The position numbers were made by a program, and so were the translations under genes. 64,000 nucleotides of DNA from Lentzea flava. GTDB lineage: Bacteria > Actinomycetota > Actinomycetes > Mycobacteriales > Pseudonocardiaceae. Below, one piece after another: positions 33,300 through 41,759 of the stretch; within the stretch, counting starts at the first letter, position 1; each line of letters starts with the position of its first letter. The notes beneath the pieces are model-generated. The model was not told the origin of the DNA. It ran no database searches and saw nothing but the letters and a program-made list of their open reading frames with translations. The DNA is taken from positions 1 through 64,000 of the forward strand of contig NZ_BMRE01000029.1 of the NCBI RefSeq assembly GCF_014648475.1. Direction: 5' to 3'.

Positions 33300-33922
33300 C
33301 GCGCGACCCTGCGCATCGCCACGCCGTCCGCGGACACGTCGTGCCGCACCCGTTCCTCGCCGGTGTGCAGCTGCACGCCCTCGCGAGCGGGCGGACCGGC
33401 CGCGATCCTGCGCCCGGACGACACCGGCGCCGACACGACGACGTCGAGCGACGGCTTCAGCTCACCGCCCAGCGCGCTCCACACGTCCGCGAACGCCCTG
33501 TCCTCCGGCGGTGGCAGGGCGACCGTCATCGGCACGGGCAGCTGCATCTCGTCGAGCGAGCCGCTGAGGAGTCCCGGTGGCACGGCGTCGTACTTCAGGA
33601 ACCCGATGAGCAGGTCCGAGAGGAGCCGGTGCTCGTCCTCCGGGCGTTGCGTCCAAGCCGTGACGAGGTACGAGAGCTTCATGTGCCGCGGCGGGACGTG
33701 CCGCGCCGCCACCTTGCCCTGCGCGTCGTACTCGTTGAGCAGCCCGCGCTGGCGGCGGCGCATGTCCTCACGGATGTCGTAGAGGTAGATGTTGACCGTG
33801 GGCGCGTTCCGCCGAGCCGCCCAGTCCTTGGTCGGCGCGTCGAACGCGACCTCCAGATCGGAACCGCGCAGCGCCTCGTCGCGGACCAGGCGGCGCAAAG
33901 CCTCGTCTACCTCGTGAATCAC
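33296..33922 (-). CDS. DUF4255 cap/tube-terminator protein (Afp16-type)
   Basis: A 208-residue DUF4255 protein that caps the distal end of tube and sheath. Family marks include IHEVDEALRRLV, NAPTVNIYLYDIREDMRRRQRG, then RHMKLSYLVTAWTQRPEDEHRLLSDLL. The start is GTG at 33922; the longer frame upstream has no family resemblance. The C-terminal segment after about 160 is variable, with R/G/P-rich stretches. It is the first gene of its unit, and dyad C lies 69 bases upstream. Confidence 0.9.
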   Translation of the reverse strand: MIHEVDEALRRLVRDEALRGSDLEVAFDAPTKDWAARRNAPTVNIYLYDIREDMRRRQRGLLNEYDAQGKVAARHVPPRHMKLSYLVTAWTQRPEDEHRLLSDLLIGFLKYDAVPPGLLSGSLDEMQLPVPMTVALPPPEDRAFADVWSALGGELKPSLDVVVSAPVSSGRRIAAGPPAREGVQLHTGEERVRHDVSADGVAMRRVAR

Positions 33923-33990
33923 GCGTCCACGATCGCGCGCGGGCCGGAGAACCGGGACCAGCGCGCCGACGTCCTGAGGGACACGATCGG

Positions 33991-34006
33991 CTGCCCCAAC
34001 GGGCAG
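33991..34006. promoter_or_regulatory. eCIS dyad, copy C (CTGCCCCAACGGGCAG)
   Basis: A perfect dyad, identical to copy B and preceded in both by CGATCGG within ten bases. It lies 69 bases upstream of the DUF4255 start and directly 3' of the 102-residue gene, that is, in the promoter region of the cap-ATPase-DUF4157 unit. Confidence 0.65.
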
Positions 34007-34015
34007 GCGCACACC

Positions 34016-34324
34016 TCAGACGGGCAGCGGCCTCATCCGGTCCGGCATGTGGGCCCGCAGCGTGTCGTGCAGCAACGCCACGTCGTCCGCGGCCAGCACC
34101 ACCGACCCGGTGGCGCAGGCCAGCACCGCCTCACCGGTGCGCTGGTCGGGCACGTACCGGAGCGCCACGTCCGGCACCGTGCACGACTCCGCCTGACGAA
34201 TCGCGGTCAGCAGCTCCGACACCCGCTCGTACCCCAGCCGCGCGCTCCAGCGCAGCGCGGCCGGGGGACGGACGAACAACCGGAGGCCTCCAGCGGCACG
34301 GCGAACTTCAACGCACGTCAACAC
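34016..34324 (-). CDS. hypothetical protein upstream of the eCIS cap operon
   Basis: A 102-residue protein with no family I can name. It has an Arg/Leu-rich N-terminal half (EVRRAAGGLRLFVRPPAALRW) and a beta-like second half (CATGSVVLAADDVALLHDTL). GTG at 34324 has AGGAGG eight bases upstream, which supports a real gene. It lies 81 bases after the LivK stop on the same strand and before the dyad C region. Whether it belongs with eCIS or stands alone is unclear. Confidence 0.5.
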   Translation of the reverse strand: MLTCVEVRRAAGGLRLFVRPPAALRWSARLGYERVSELLTAIRQAESCTVPDVALRYVPDQRTGEAVLACATGSVVLAADDVALLHDTLRAHMPDRMRPLPV

Positions 34325-34405
34325 CGCAGCAACCTCCTAGCAACATCTCACCAGCGAGACTAACCAAAAGCGCAGGAGGTCAGCGGCAGGTGTCACCCGT
34401 TCGGT

Positions 34406-35710
34406 TCACTGGTAGCAGGGCTTCTCGAACTTGAAATCTTTTGCTGTCGGACCGGTGAAGAAGTCCTCCACCAGCGTCACTCCGGTCGGCGCGGCGTCGT
34501 CCGGGCGGTAGATGAGTGACTGACGGAACAGGGCATCCTGCGCAGAAGCGGAGAAATTACCTGCACCCGAAGGAAGCATGCCCTCGTAGTCCACAGAGGT
34601 GAGTTGACGCACCGCGTTGAGCAGACCGGCCCGCGTCAGGTCCTTGTTCGCCGCGGCCTTCTCCAGCGCCGCCTTCAGCGGGTACGCCCACACCCACCCG
34701 GCCGTGTAACCGTCGTTCGGCGTCACGCCGGGCAGCGCGGCACGCATCGCGGTGTGGCCGACGGACTCGGTCGCCCACGCCTTCCACGGCGCCGACTGCA
34801 TGTACAGGGCCTTGATCGCGGGTGCGGCCGGCGACTTCAGCAGGCCGGGGTTCCACGTCGGCGACGTGCCGATGAACTTGCCCTTGTAGCCCCGTGCCGC
34901 CGCCTGGCCGACGATCACGGCCGCGTCGGTCGGGCCGGTCGTGAGGATCACCAGGTCGGGCTTCTTCGACACGACCGCGTCGATCGCGCCGCCCTGGTTG
35001 TCCTGGCCGGACTGGGTCGTCACGTTCTCGAACGACAGCCCGCGCTTCTCGGCGGCGATCTTCGCTCCGGCGGCCGCGTCGTCGCCGTAGTCACCGGCGA
35101 GGTGCACCGCCATCACGGACTTCACGCCGAGCTTGTCCACGGCGTAGTCGACGGTGTTCATCGACTCGACGCAGTAGTTCGTGCCGGACTCGAGCACGAC
35201 CTCCTCGAAGCCCCACAACGAGGTCCACGACGCGGGCACCGACACCATCTGGCTGCTCTCCAGGTCGGGCAGGATGGCGACCGTCGTGGGTGAGCCCAGC
35301 GTCTGCGTCAGCGCCAGGATCTTGCCCTTGATCTCCTGGTAGACCTGGTTGTGGATCTGCGGGTTGTACTTGTTGTCCTTGACGTACGTGGTCACGTCGA
35401 CCTCGTAACCCCCGATGCCGCCGCGGTCGTTCACGCGCTTCCAGAACGCCTTCTGCGCGTCCGTGATCGGCACGGCCAGCGTCTTGAACGGGCCTTCCGT
35501 CAGATCGGAAATGGTGCCCAGGTAGATGCAGCCCTTGGACTTGTCGGTCGCCTGCGGGCACGCCTCTTTCGTGACGCCGAAGTCGACCTTGATGCCACCC
35601 GCGCCCTCCTGCGGCGCGGCGCCGTCCCCGCCCCGGCACGACACCGCCGCGAGCAGTCCCGCGAACAGAACAGCGCTTGTCTTCATCCTGGCAAATCGCT
35701 TACCGGACAT
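34406..35710 (-). CDS. livK: branched-chain amino acid-type ABC transporter substrate-binding lipoprotein
   Basis: A 434-residue periplasmic-type binding protein of the LivK class. The lipobox LLAAVSC places the lipidated Cys near residue 25. A type I periplasmic fold follows (VDFGVTKEACPQATDKSKG, then YLGTISDLTEGPF, GDDAAAGAKIAAEKRG and LVILTTGPTDAAV). SD GAGGAG is seven bases before the ATG at 35710. It is the last gene of the six-gene LivF-G-ligase-H-M-K unit. Ligand is not certain: many actinobacterial homologues bind substrates other than Leu/Ile/Val, and the embedded acyl-CoA ligase argues for an organic acid. Confidence 0.85.
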   Translation of the reverse strand: MSGKRFARMKTSAVLFAGLLAAVSCRGGDGAAPQEGAGGIKVDFGVTKEACPQATDKSKGCIYLGTISDLTEGPFKTLAVPITDAQKAFWKRVNDRGGIGGYEVDVTTYVKDNKYNPQIHNQVYQEIKGKILALTQTLGSPTTVAILPDLESSQMVSVPASWTSLWGFEEVVLESGTNYCVESMNTVDYAVDKLGVKSVMAVHLAGDYGDDAAAGAKIAAEKRGLSFENVTTQSGQDNQGGAIDAVVSKKPDLVILTTGPTDAAVIVGQAAARGYKGKFIGTSPTWNPGLLKSPAAPAIKALYMQSAPWKAWATESVGHTAMRAALPGVTPNDGYTAGWVWAYPLKAALEKAAANKDLTRAGLLNAVRQLTSVDYEGMLPSGAGNFSASAQDALFRQSLIYRPDDAAPTGVTLVEDFFTGPTAKDFKFEKPCYQ

Positions 35711-35721
35711 GGCGATTCTCC

Positions 35722-36840
35722 TCAGTACGAGAACGGCCAGGTGCGCCAGTAGTTGCGGACGCGCACCCAGATGCCGAACAACCCGCGTGGCTCGACGATG
35801 AGGAACACGATGATGAGCACGCCGTAGAGCACGGCCTCCACCTGGAAGACCGTGATCGCACCGGTGGCGTCACCACTGATGAACGGCAGCACCGCGGGCA
35901 GTTCCCTGGTGATGCGTGGCAGCAGCGTGATGAAGAGCGCTCCCATGATCGCGCCCGAGATGGTGCCCGCGCCGCCGATGAGCACCATCGCGATGTACTG
36001 CACTGACAACAGCAGGTTGAACGAGCCGGGGTCGAAGAACCCGTTCACCACGAACAGCAACGCGCCAGCGACGCCCGCGTAGAACGAGGACACCGCGAAC
36101 GCCAGCACCTTGTACTTCGTCAGGTCCACGCCGATGACCGACGCGGCCAGGTCCCTGTCGCGCACGGCCGCGAACGCCCTGCCCACCCGCGACCGCACCA
36201 GGTTCCGCGCCAGCACACCGAAGATCACCAGCAGCACGAACATCACCAGATACAGCTGCTGTGCCGCGGTGAACAGCGCGTTGTCCCGGTCCAGCCGCAC
36301 CCCGAAGAGCTCGGGGATCGCCGCGGGCCGCCCGACTCCCGGCCCGCCGGTCAGCGACGTCCACTCCCGGAACACGTGCTCTCCCAGGAAGACCAGTCCC
36401 AGCGTCACGATCGCGAGGTAGAGCCCGCGCAACCGCACCGCCACCGGCGCCACGAGCACGCCGAAGAACGCGGCCACCAGACCCGAGGCCAGCAACCAGA
36501 TCGGCAGCGACGTGATGCCGAACCCGATCACCCGCCCGGTCTCGGGACCCGACAGCGCCGCACCCGTGTACGCACCGATCGCGAGGAAGAACGCGTGCCC
36601 CAGCGAGACCTGACCCGCGTAGCCCGTGACGATGTTCAGCCCGATCGCGCCGATCGCCGCCACGAAGCCCGTCGCCAGCAACTGCAGCAGGTCGTCCGTG
36701 ATGAGGAACGGGACCAGCAGAGCGAGAACGACGAGCGCCGACACCGAGACACGCTTCGGGCGCGTGTTCAGGAACGCCATGTCCTGCGCATAAGAGGTGT
36801 ACAGCTCTGGCCTGCCCTTGATGGTCTTCGGTCCCTTCAC
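35722..36840 (-). CDS. livM: branched-chain amino acid-type ABC permease (LivM)
   Basis: A 372-residue inner-membrane permease with about 9-10 helices. Family motifs include GLNIVTGYAGQVSLGHAFF, then YLAIVTLG and GGAGTISGAIMGA. The GTG at 36840 overlaps the LivH stop by four bases and replaces a longer reading frame whose first 35 residues are not LivM-like. The N-terminus is rather long and soluble (about 45 residues) before the first helix. It works with LivH as the transport channel. Confidence 0.9.
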   Translation of the reverse strand: MKGPKTIKGRPELYTSYAQDMAFLNTRPKRVSVSALVVLALLVPFLITDDLLQLLATGFVAAIGAIGLNIVTGYAGQVSLGHAFFLAIGAYTGAALSGPETGRVIGFGITSLPIWLLASGLVAAFFGVLVAPVAVRLRGLYLAIVTLGLVFLGEHVFREWTSLTGGPGVGRPAAIPELFGVRLDRDNALFTAAQQLYLVMFVLLVIFGVLARNLVRSRVGRAFAAVRDRDLAASVIGVDLTKYKVLAFAVSSFYAGVAGALLFVVNGFFDPGSFNLLLSVQYIAMVLIGGAGTISGAIMGALFITLLPRITRELPAVLPFISGDATGAITVFQVEAVLYGVLIIVFLIVEPRGLFGIWVRVRNYWRTWPFSY

Positions 36841-37724
36841 AGCCGTTCCACCTCCCTCTTGCCGAACAACCCATATGGTCTGACGAGCAACACCAGCAGC
36901 ATCAACGCATACGGTGCGACGAGTGCGAAGTTCGGCCCGAGCCACGGCGCGAAATCACCCTGGTAGGTCCCGAAGAGCGACTCGACGATCCCCACCGCGA
37001 GCCCGCCGACGACCGCGCCGCCCAACGACTCCAGTCCACCGAGGATGATCGCGGGCAACGCTTTCAGCGCCACGATCCACAGCTGCTGGTCGACGCCGGC
37101 ACCGGTCGCGACGAACACCCCGGCCAACGCGGCCAGGCCACCCGCCAGCGCCCACGACAGCGCGAACACCGACCCGACCGAAATCCCTTGCGCCAGCGCG
37201 ACTTCCTGGTCGTAGGCGACCGCGCGCATCGCGAGCCCGATCCGCGAGTACCGGAAGAACGCGAACAGCGCGACCGTCACGACGGCGGTCGTCCCGATCA
37301 TCACCAGATACCGCTGCTGCACCTCGGCACCCAGGAACGAAACCGTTGTCAGGCCCCAGGGATCGCCGACCTGCCGCACGTCCAGCCCGATGAACGCGTT
37401 CGTCACCACCCTGACCACGACGTCCACGCCGATCGTGATGATCGCGACCACGAACACCGGCTTGCCCACCATCGGCCGCAGCACCGTGCGCTCCACGCCC
37501 AGCGCCAGCACGGCGATGACCACCGCCGCCACGAGCACCGCGCCGAAGAACGACACCTCCGGTGCCAGGTACGACACCAGCACCGCGCCCGCCAGCATGA
37601 ACGCCGGCTGCGCGAAGCTGATCACCTGCGTCGACTTGTAGATGATCACGAAGCCCAAGGCGAGCAGGGAGTAGATCGACCCGGTGCCGAGGCCGCGGAT
37701 CAACGACTGCAGGAACTCATCCAT
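36837..37724 (-). CDS. livH: branched-chain amino acid-type ABC permease (LivH)
   Basis: A 295-residue permease with about eight helices. The N-terminal QSLIRGLGTGSIYSLLALGF and the segment LPAIILGGLESLGGAVVGGL (the EAA-like loop) are typical. It overlaps the ligase gene by eight bases at its start and LivM by four at its end. Its partner LivM completes the channel. Confidence 0.92.
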   Translation of the reverse strand: MDEFLQSLIRGLGTGSIYSLLALGFVIIYKSTQVISFAQPAFMLAGAVLVSYLAPEVSFFGAVLVAAVVIAVLALGVERTVLRPMVGKPVFVVAIITIGVDVVVRVVTNAFIGLDVRQVGDPWGLTTVSFLGAEVQQRYLVMIGTTAVVTVALFAFFRYSRIGLAMRAVAYDQEVALAQGISVGSVFALSWALAGGLAALAGVFVATGAGVDQQLWIVALKALPAIILGGLESLGGAVVGGLAVGIVESLFGTYQGDFAPWLGPNFALVAPYALMLLVLLVRPYGLFGKREVERL

Positions 37725-39537
37725 ACATCGACTCCACGAGGTCGTCGAACATCTTGCCCAGCGCGGCCCGTTTCACCTTCTGCGTCGCGGTCAGCTCGCC
37801 GTCCTCGTGGTCGAGCTCCTTGGGGAACATGCGGAACTTCTTGATCTGCTCGACGGAGGCGAACTTCGCGTTCACCTCGTTCACGATCTGCTGCACCAGC
37901 TCCAGGACCTCGGGCTTCTCCGAAAGGTCCCGGTAGGTGGTGTAGGGGATCTTGCGCTGCTGCGCCCAGTGCCCGACCGTCTCGTACTCGATGCCGATCA
38001 ACGCCACGAGGTACGCCCGCTGGTCGCCGATCACCACGGCTTCCTTGATGTACGGCGAGGTCTTCAGAGCGTTTTCCAATTCGGACGGTGCGATGTTCTT
38101 GCCGCCTGCGGTGATGATGATGTCCTTCATCCGGTCGGTGATCTTCACGTGCGTGCCGGCGACCCACTCGCCGACGTCACCGGTGTGCAGCCAGCCGTCG
38201 GTGATCACGCGGGCGGTCGCCTCGGGATCACGCCAGTAGCCCGCGAACGTGCCGCCGTGCCGGGTGAGGATCTCGCCCGTCTCGGAGTCGATCCGCAGCT
38301 CGATCCCCGGCTGCGGCTCGCCGACGGTGCCGACCTTGACCCTGCCCGGCCGGTTTCCCGTTGCCACGGCGGTGTTCTCGGTCATGCCGTAGACCTCGTG
38401 CATCGGCACGCCGATGCCCATGAAGAACTTCAGCACGTCCGGCGCGATCGGTGCGGCACCGGACGAGGCGTAGCGCACGTACCGCATGCCGATCCTGGTC
38501 TTCAGCGCGCGGAAGCAGAACAGCCAGCCGATCGCGTAGATCAACCGGCTCGACGCCGTGTGCGTGCCACCGGTCCGGACGAGCGTCGTCCCGATCGACT
38601 CCGCGCGCTTCAGCCAGAACCGGGTGACCGTCCGCTTCAGCCACGAAGCCGACGACACACCGATCGTCACGCCCGCCAGCACCTTCTCCCAGATGCGCGG
38701 CACGCCGAACAGGATGGTCGGCTGCACCTCGCGCAGGTTCGCCTGCACCGTCTCGATGGACTCGGCGAAGTGCACCTGCACCCCGGAAGCGGCGCTGAAC
38801 CACGTGGTGAAGATGCGTTCGGCGACGTGGCACAACGGCAGGTAGGACAGCGTGACGTCGGCGGAGGACGGCGGTGGCGAAGTGAAACCGCCGCCCTCCA
38901 CCAGCACGTGGATGGCGAACTCGACGTTCGCCACGGTGAGCATCGCGCCCTTGGGCGGCCCGGTCGTGCCGGACGTGTAGATCAACGTCATCACGTCGCC
39001 GGGCTCGGTCTGAGCCATCCGCGCGGCCAGCTCGTCGCCGTGCTCGTCGCGATAGCGCGCGCCCATCGCGAGGAAGTCGTCCCACCACAACAGCTTCGGG
39101 TTGTCGTAACGCCCCCTGATGCCGCGCGGTTCGAGGTAGACGATCCACTCCAGGTCGGGCGTGTCCTCCAGCACGAGCAACGCCTTGTCGACCTGTTCCT
39201 GGTCCTCGGCGATGAGGATCCGCGCGCCGGAGTGCGACAGCAGGTAGGCGACCTCGGACGCCGGGTTCGTCGGGTACAGGCCGACGGTGATGCCGCGGGC
39301 CGCGACGATGCCGAGGTCCGCGTAGAGCCACTCGCGGCGGTTCTCGGAGTGGATGGCCACGCGGTCGCCGGGCTGCAACCCGAGCGACAGCAGCGCGTCC
39401 CCGACGAGCTCGACGTTCGCCCAGTACTGCGCCCAGGAGACCTCCTGCCAGATGCCGAAGTCCTTGGCGCGCAACGCGATCTGGTCCGGTGTCCTGGCCG
39501 CCCGGTCCTTGACGCGGGTGACGACGGTGGTGGTCAT
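37717..39537 (-). CDS. long-chain acyl-CoA synthetase-like AMP-dependent ligase inside the Liv operon
   Basis: A 606-residue ANL-superfamily ligase, FadD15-like. Motifs are the P-loop IYTSGTTGPPKG, YASSGAAPIAP, EVYGMTENTAVA, TGDVGEW and the C-terminal TAGGKNIAPSELE with Lys near the end. It forms an acyl-adenylate and then the CoA thioester. ATG at 39537 overlaps the LivG stop. Lying between LivG and LivH with overlaps on both sides, it should be made with the importer and may trap the imported acid as its CoA ester. The natural substrate is not shown by sequence. Confidence 0.88.
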   Translation of the reverse strand: MTTTVVTRVKDRAARTPDQIALRAKDFGIWQEVSWAQYWANVELVGDALLSLGLQPGDRVAIHSENRREWLYADLGIVAARGITVGLYPTNPASEVAYLLSHSGARILIAEDQEQVDKALLVLEDTPDLEWIVYLEPRGIRGRYDNPKLLWWDDFLAMGARYRDEHGDELAARMAQTEPGDVMTLIYTSGTTGPPKGAMLTVANVEFAIHVLVEGGGFTSPPPSSADVTLSYLPLCHVAERIFTTWFSAASGVQVHFAESIETVQANLREVQPTILFGVPRIWEKVLAGVTIGVSSASWLKRTVTRFWLKRAESIGTTLVRTGGTHTASSRLIYAIGWLFCFRALKTRIGMRYVRYASSGAAPIAPDVLKFFMGIGVPMHEVYGMTENTAVATGNRPGRVKVGTVGEPQPGIELRIDSETGEILTRHGGTFAGYWRDPEATARVITDGWLHTGDVGEWVAGTHVKITDRMKDIIITAGGKNIAPSELENALKTSPYIKEAVVIGDQRAYLVALIGIEYETVGHWAQQRKIPYTTYRDLSEKPEVLELVQQIVNEVNAKFASVEQIKKFRMFPKELDHEDGELTATQKVKRAALGKMFDDLVESMYG

Positions 39538-40313
39538 GTGGTCACGCTCCGGTGCTGTTCGCCCAGGTACGCGCGGATGACGTCCGGATCGGCCTGCACC
39601 TCGGCGGGCGTGCCGGTGCGGATCGGGCGCCCGAAGTCCATGACCATCACGCGGTCGGCGAGGTCCATCACGAGGCCCATGTCGTGCTCCACCATGATCA
39701 TCGGGATGTTCAGCTCCTCGCGGACGTCGAGGATGAACCGGGCCATGTCCTCGGTCTCCTCGACGTTCATGCCCGCGACCGGCTCGTCGAGCAGGAGCAG
39801 CTTCGGCTCCATCGCGAGCGCCCTGCCCAGCTCGACGCGCTTCTGCACGCCGTAGGGCAGCAGGCCGACCGGGAACCGGCGCCACTGCTCCAGCTCCAGG
39901 AAGTCGATCACGTCCTCGACCGCGCTGCGGTTCTTCAGCTCCTCGTTCCGAGCCCTCCCGAGCCACAGGAACGCGGACAGCGGGCCGTACCGCATGTGGT
40001 TGTGGCGGCCGAGCATGAGGTTGTCGACGACCGTGAGGTGCGAGAACAGCTCGATGTTCTGGAACGTTCGAGACATCCCGCGAGCGGCGATCCGGTGCGG
40101 CCGCATCCCGACAAGATCCTCGCCGTTGAACCGCACGCTGCCCTGTTGCGGCCGGTAGACGCCGCTCAGCACGTTGAAGATGGACGTCTTGCCCGCGCCG
40201 TTCGGGCCGATGACGGCGAAGAGCTCGCTCTCGCCGACCTCGAACGACACCCCGTCGACGGCGATGACGCCCTCGAACGCGAGCCTGATGTCGGTGACCT
40301 CGAGAACGCTCAT
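39534..40313 (-). CDS. livG: ABC transporter ATP-binding protein (LivG)
   Basis: A 259-residue ATPase with Walker A GPNGAGKTS, the Liv-type insert FNGEDLVGMRPHRIAARGMS, signature region YGVQKRVELGRALA and Walker B LLLLDEPVAGMN. The signature here reads LLPYGVQKR rather than the canonical LSGGQ; a variant of this kind occurs in part of the LivG family. The ATG at 40313 overlaps the LivF stop (ATGA). Confidence 0.9.
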   Translation of the reverse strand: MSVLEVTDIRLAFEGVIAVDGVSFEVGESELFAVIGPNGAGKTSIFNVLSGVYRPQQGSVRFNGEDLVGMRPHRIAARGMSRTFQNIELFSHLTVVDNLMLGRHNHMRYGPLSAFLWLGRARNEELKNRSAVEDVIDFLELEQWRRFPVGLLPYGVQKRVELGRALAMEPKLLLLDEPVAGMNVEETEDMARFILDVREELNIPMIMVEHDMGLVMDLADRVMVMDFGRPIRTGTPAEVQADPDVIRAYLGEQHRSVTT

Positions 40314-41083
40314 GACAGCCACCGCTTCCTGCGCTTGTAGTGCTTGACCGCACGAAACGAGGAGGTGCCGAGCCCCAGGTAGAACTCGCGGATGTCGTCG
40401 TCGGCGAGCAGGGCGGCCGCGGGCTTGTCCATGACCACCTTGCCGGTCTCCAGCACGTAGCCGTGGTCAGCGATGGACAGCGCCATGCTGGCGTTCTGCT
40501 CGACCAGCAGGACCGTGGTGCCCTGTTCGTTGATCTTCACGACCAGGTCGCGGATCTGCTGCACGAGCAGCGGCGCGAGGCCGAGGCTGGGCTCGTCGAG
40601 CAGCAGGTATTCGGGCTCGGACATCAGCGCCCTGCCGATCGAGAGCATCTGCTGCTCGCCGCCGGACAGGTAGCCGGCGCTCTGCCTGCGCCGCTCCTGC
40701 AGCCTCGGAAACAGCTCGTAGCAGCGGTCGAGGTTCTGCTTGAGGCGTTTCGGTCGCGCGTGGCCGCCAACCTTGAGGTTCTCCTCGACGGTGAGCTCGG
40801 CGAGGATTCTGCGGCCCTCCAGCGCCTGCTTGATGCCTCGATCGGCGATCCGAGCAGGTGAGAGGCGGTGGATCGGTTCACCGTCGAGCGTGATGGAGCC
40901 CTTGGTGACCTTGCCGTCGTGCACGTCGAGCAGGCCGCTGAACGCCCTCATCAGCGTTGTTTTGCCTGCTCCGTTGGCTCCGAGCAGCGCGACGACACGA
41001 CCTTTGGGCACCTTGAGGCTCACGCCCCGGAGCACCAGCATCACGTCGTCGTAGACAACCTCAAGGTTGTTCGCCTCGAGCAC
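40310..41083 (-). CDS. livF: ABC transporter ATP-binding protein (LivF)
   Basis: A 257-residue ATPase with Walker A GANGAGKTT, signature YLSGGEQQML, Walker B YLLLDEPSLGLAP and EQNASMALSIADHGYVLETG. A basic 20-residue C-terminal tail (FRAVKHYKRRKRW) goes beyond standard LivF. GTG at 41083 starts the first gene of the transporter unit. The 199 bases upstream are shared with the divergent SRPBCC gene. Confidence 0.9.
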   Translation of the reverse strand: MLEANNLEVVYDDVMLVLRGVSLKVPKGRVVALLGANGAGKTTLMRAFSGLLDVHDGKVTKGSITLDGEPIHRLSPARIADRGIKQALEGRRILAELTVEENLKVGGHARPKRLKQNLDRCYELFPRLQERRRQSAGYLSGGEQQMLSIGRALMSEPEYLLLDEPSLGLAPLLVQQIRDLVVKINEQGTTVLLVEQNASMALSIADHGYVLETGKVVMDKPAAALLADDDIREFYLGLGTSSFRAVKHYKRRKRWLS

Positions 41084-41184
41084 CGGCGCCTCCTAGGGCC
41101 TGCGATGCCGATCAGTATGACCTGGATCACGTCCGATATGACTACCGTGCGCGATTTCGTGATGCGCAGGTCGCGATTGGTCCA

Positions 41185-41210
41185 CCACTCTCCGTGTCCG
41201 TCCAGAGTGG
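41185..41210. promoter_or_regulatory. CCACTCT-N12-AGAGTGG inverted repeat between livF and the SRPBCC gene
   Basis: Seven-base perfect arms at 41185-41191 and 41204-41210 in the divergent intergenic region. A candidate operator for the Liv unit, the stress genes or both; no known regulator consensus is claimed. Confidence 0.4.
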
Positions 41211-41222
41211 ACCGAACACGAT

Positions 41223-41247
41223 GTGTGACAACGCGTGACTTGGGTAC
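41223..41247 (+). promoter_or_regulatory. putative SigB/SigF-type promoter
   Basis: GTGT (41223-41226), 15 bases, GGGTAC (41242-41247) resembles the actinobacterial SigB/F consensus GTTT-N14-17-GGGTAT with two deviations. It lies 36 bases before the SRPBCC start, which is followed by a sigma factor of that class. Autoregulation would fit. Confidence 0.4.
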
Positions 41248-41282
41248 TCACCTGGTGACGACAACTCAGAGGAGGAGGTTTC

Positions 41283-41747
41283 GTGACCACCATTGAGAAG
41301 TCGGTGGACGTCCACGTGCCGGTGAGCACGGCCTACAACCAGTGGACCCAGTTCGAGTCCTTCCCGGCGTTCATGGACGGCGTCGAGAAGATCGACCAGG
41401 TCACGCCGACCAGGACCCACTGGACCACGAAGATCGGCGGGGTCGTCCGCGAGTTCGACGCGGAGATCACCGAACAGCACCCGGACGAGCGCGTCGCGTG
41501 GACCACGGTCGACGGACCGCCGCAGGGTGGCGTGGTCACCTTCCACCGGCTCGACAACGACACGACCAGGGTCCATCTCCAGATGGAGTACGACCCGGAG
41601 ACCTTCACCGAGAAGGCGGGCGCCGCGCTCGGCGTCGTCGGCCATCGGATCGAAGGCGACCTGAAGCGGTTCAAGGAGTTCATCGAGAACCGAGGCACCG
41701 AGACCGGCGCATGGCGGGGCGACGTGACGCCGCCGCCCCAGGTCTGA
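41283..41747 (+). CDS. SRPBCC (START-like) family protein
   Basis: A 154-residue protein with the SRPBCC hydrophobic-cavity fold: an N-terminal strand SVDVHVPVSTAYNQWTQFES, FPAFMDGVEKI, GVVREFDAEITEQHPDERVAW, and a long C-terminal helix (GHRIEGDLKRFKEFI). Relatives are called cyclase/dehydrase or 'membrane protein' and are linked to stress regulons in actinomycetes. The GTG start has GAGGAGGAGG upstream. It lies 12 bases before the sigma factor gene and is probably co-transcribed with it. Confidence 0.85.
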   Translation: MTTIEKSVDVHVPVSTAYNQWTQFESFPAFMDGVEKIDQVTPTRTHWTTKIGGVVREFDAEITEQHPDERVAWTTVDGPPQGGVVTFHRLDNDTTRVHLQMEYDPETFTEKAGAALGVVGHRIEGDLKRFKEFIENRGTETGAWRGDVTPPPQV

Positions 41748-41759
41748 TCGTGGTGCACG

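Noticed and set aside
37717..40353. Fusion of LivG and the acyl-CoA ligase
   Set aside because: The extended ligase frame through livG is an out-of-frame shadow. LivG is complete in its own frame, and the two genes overlap by four bases.
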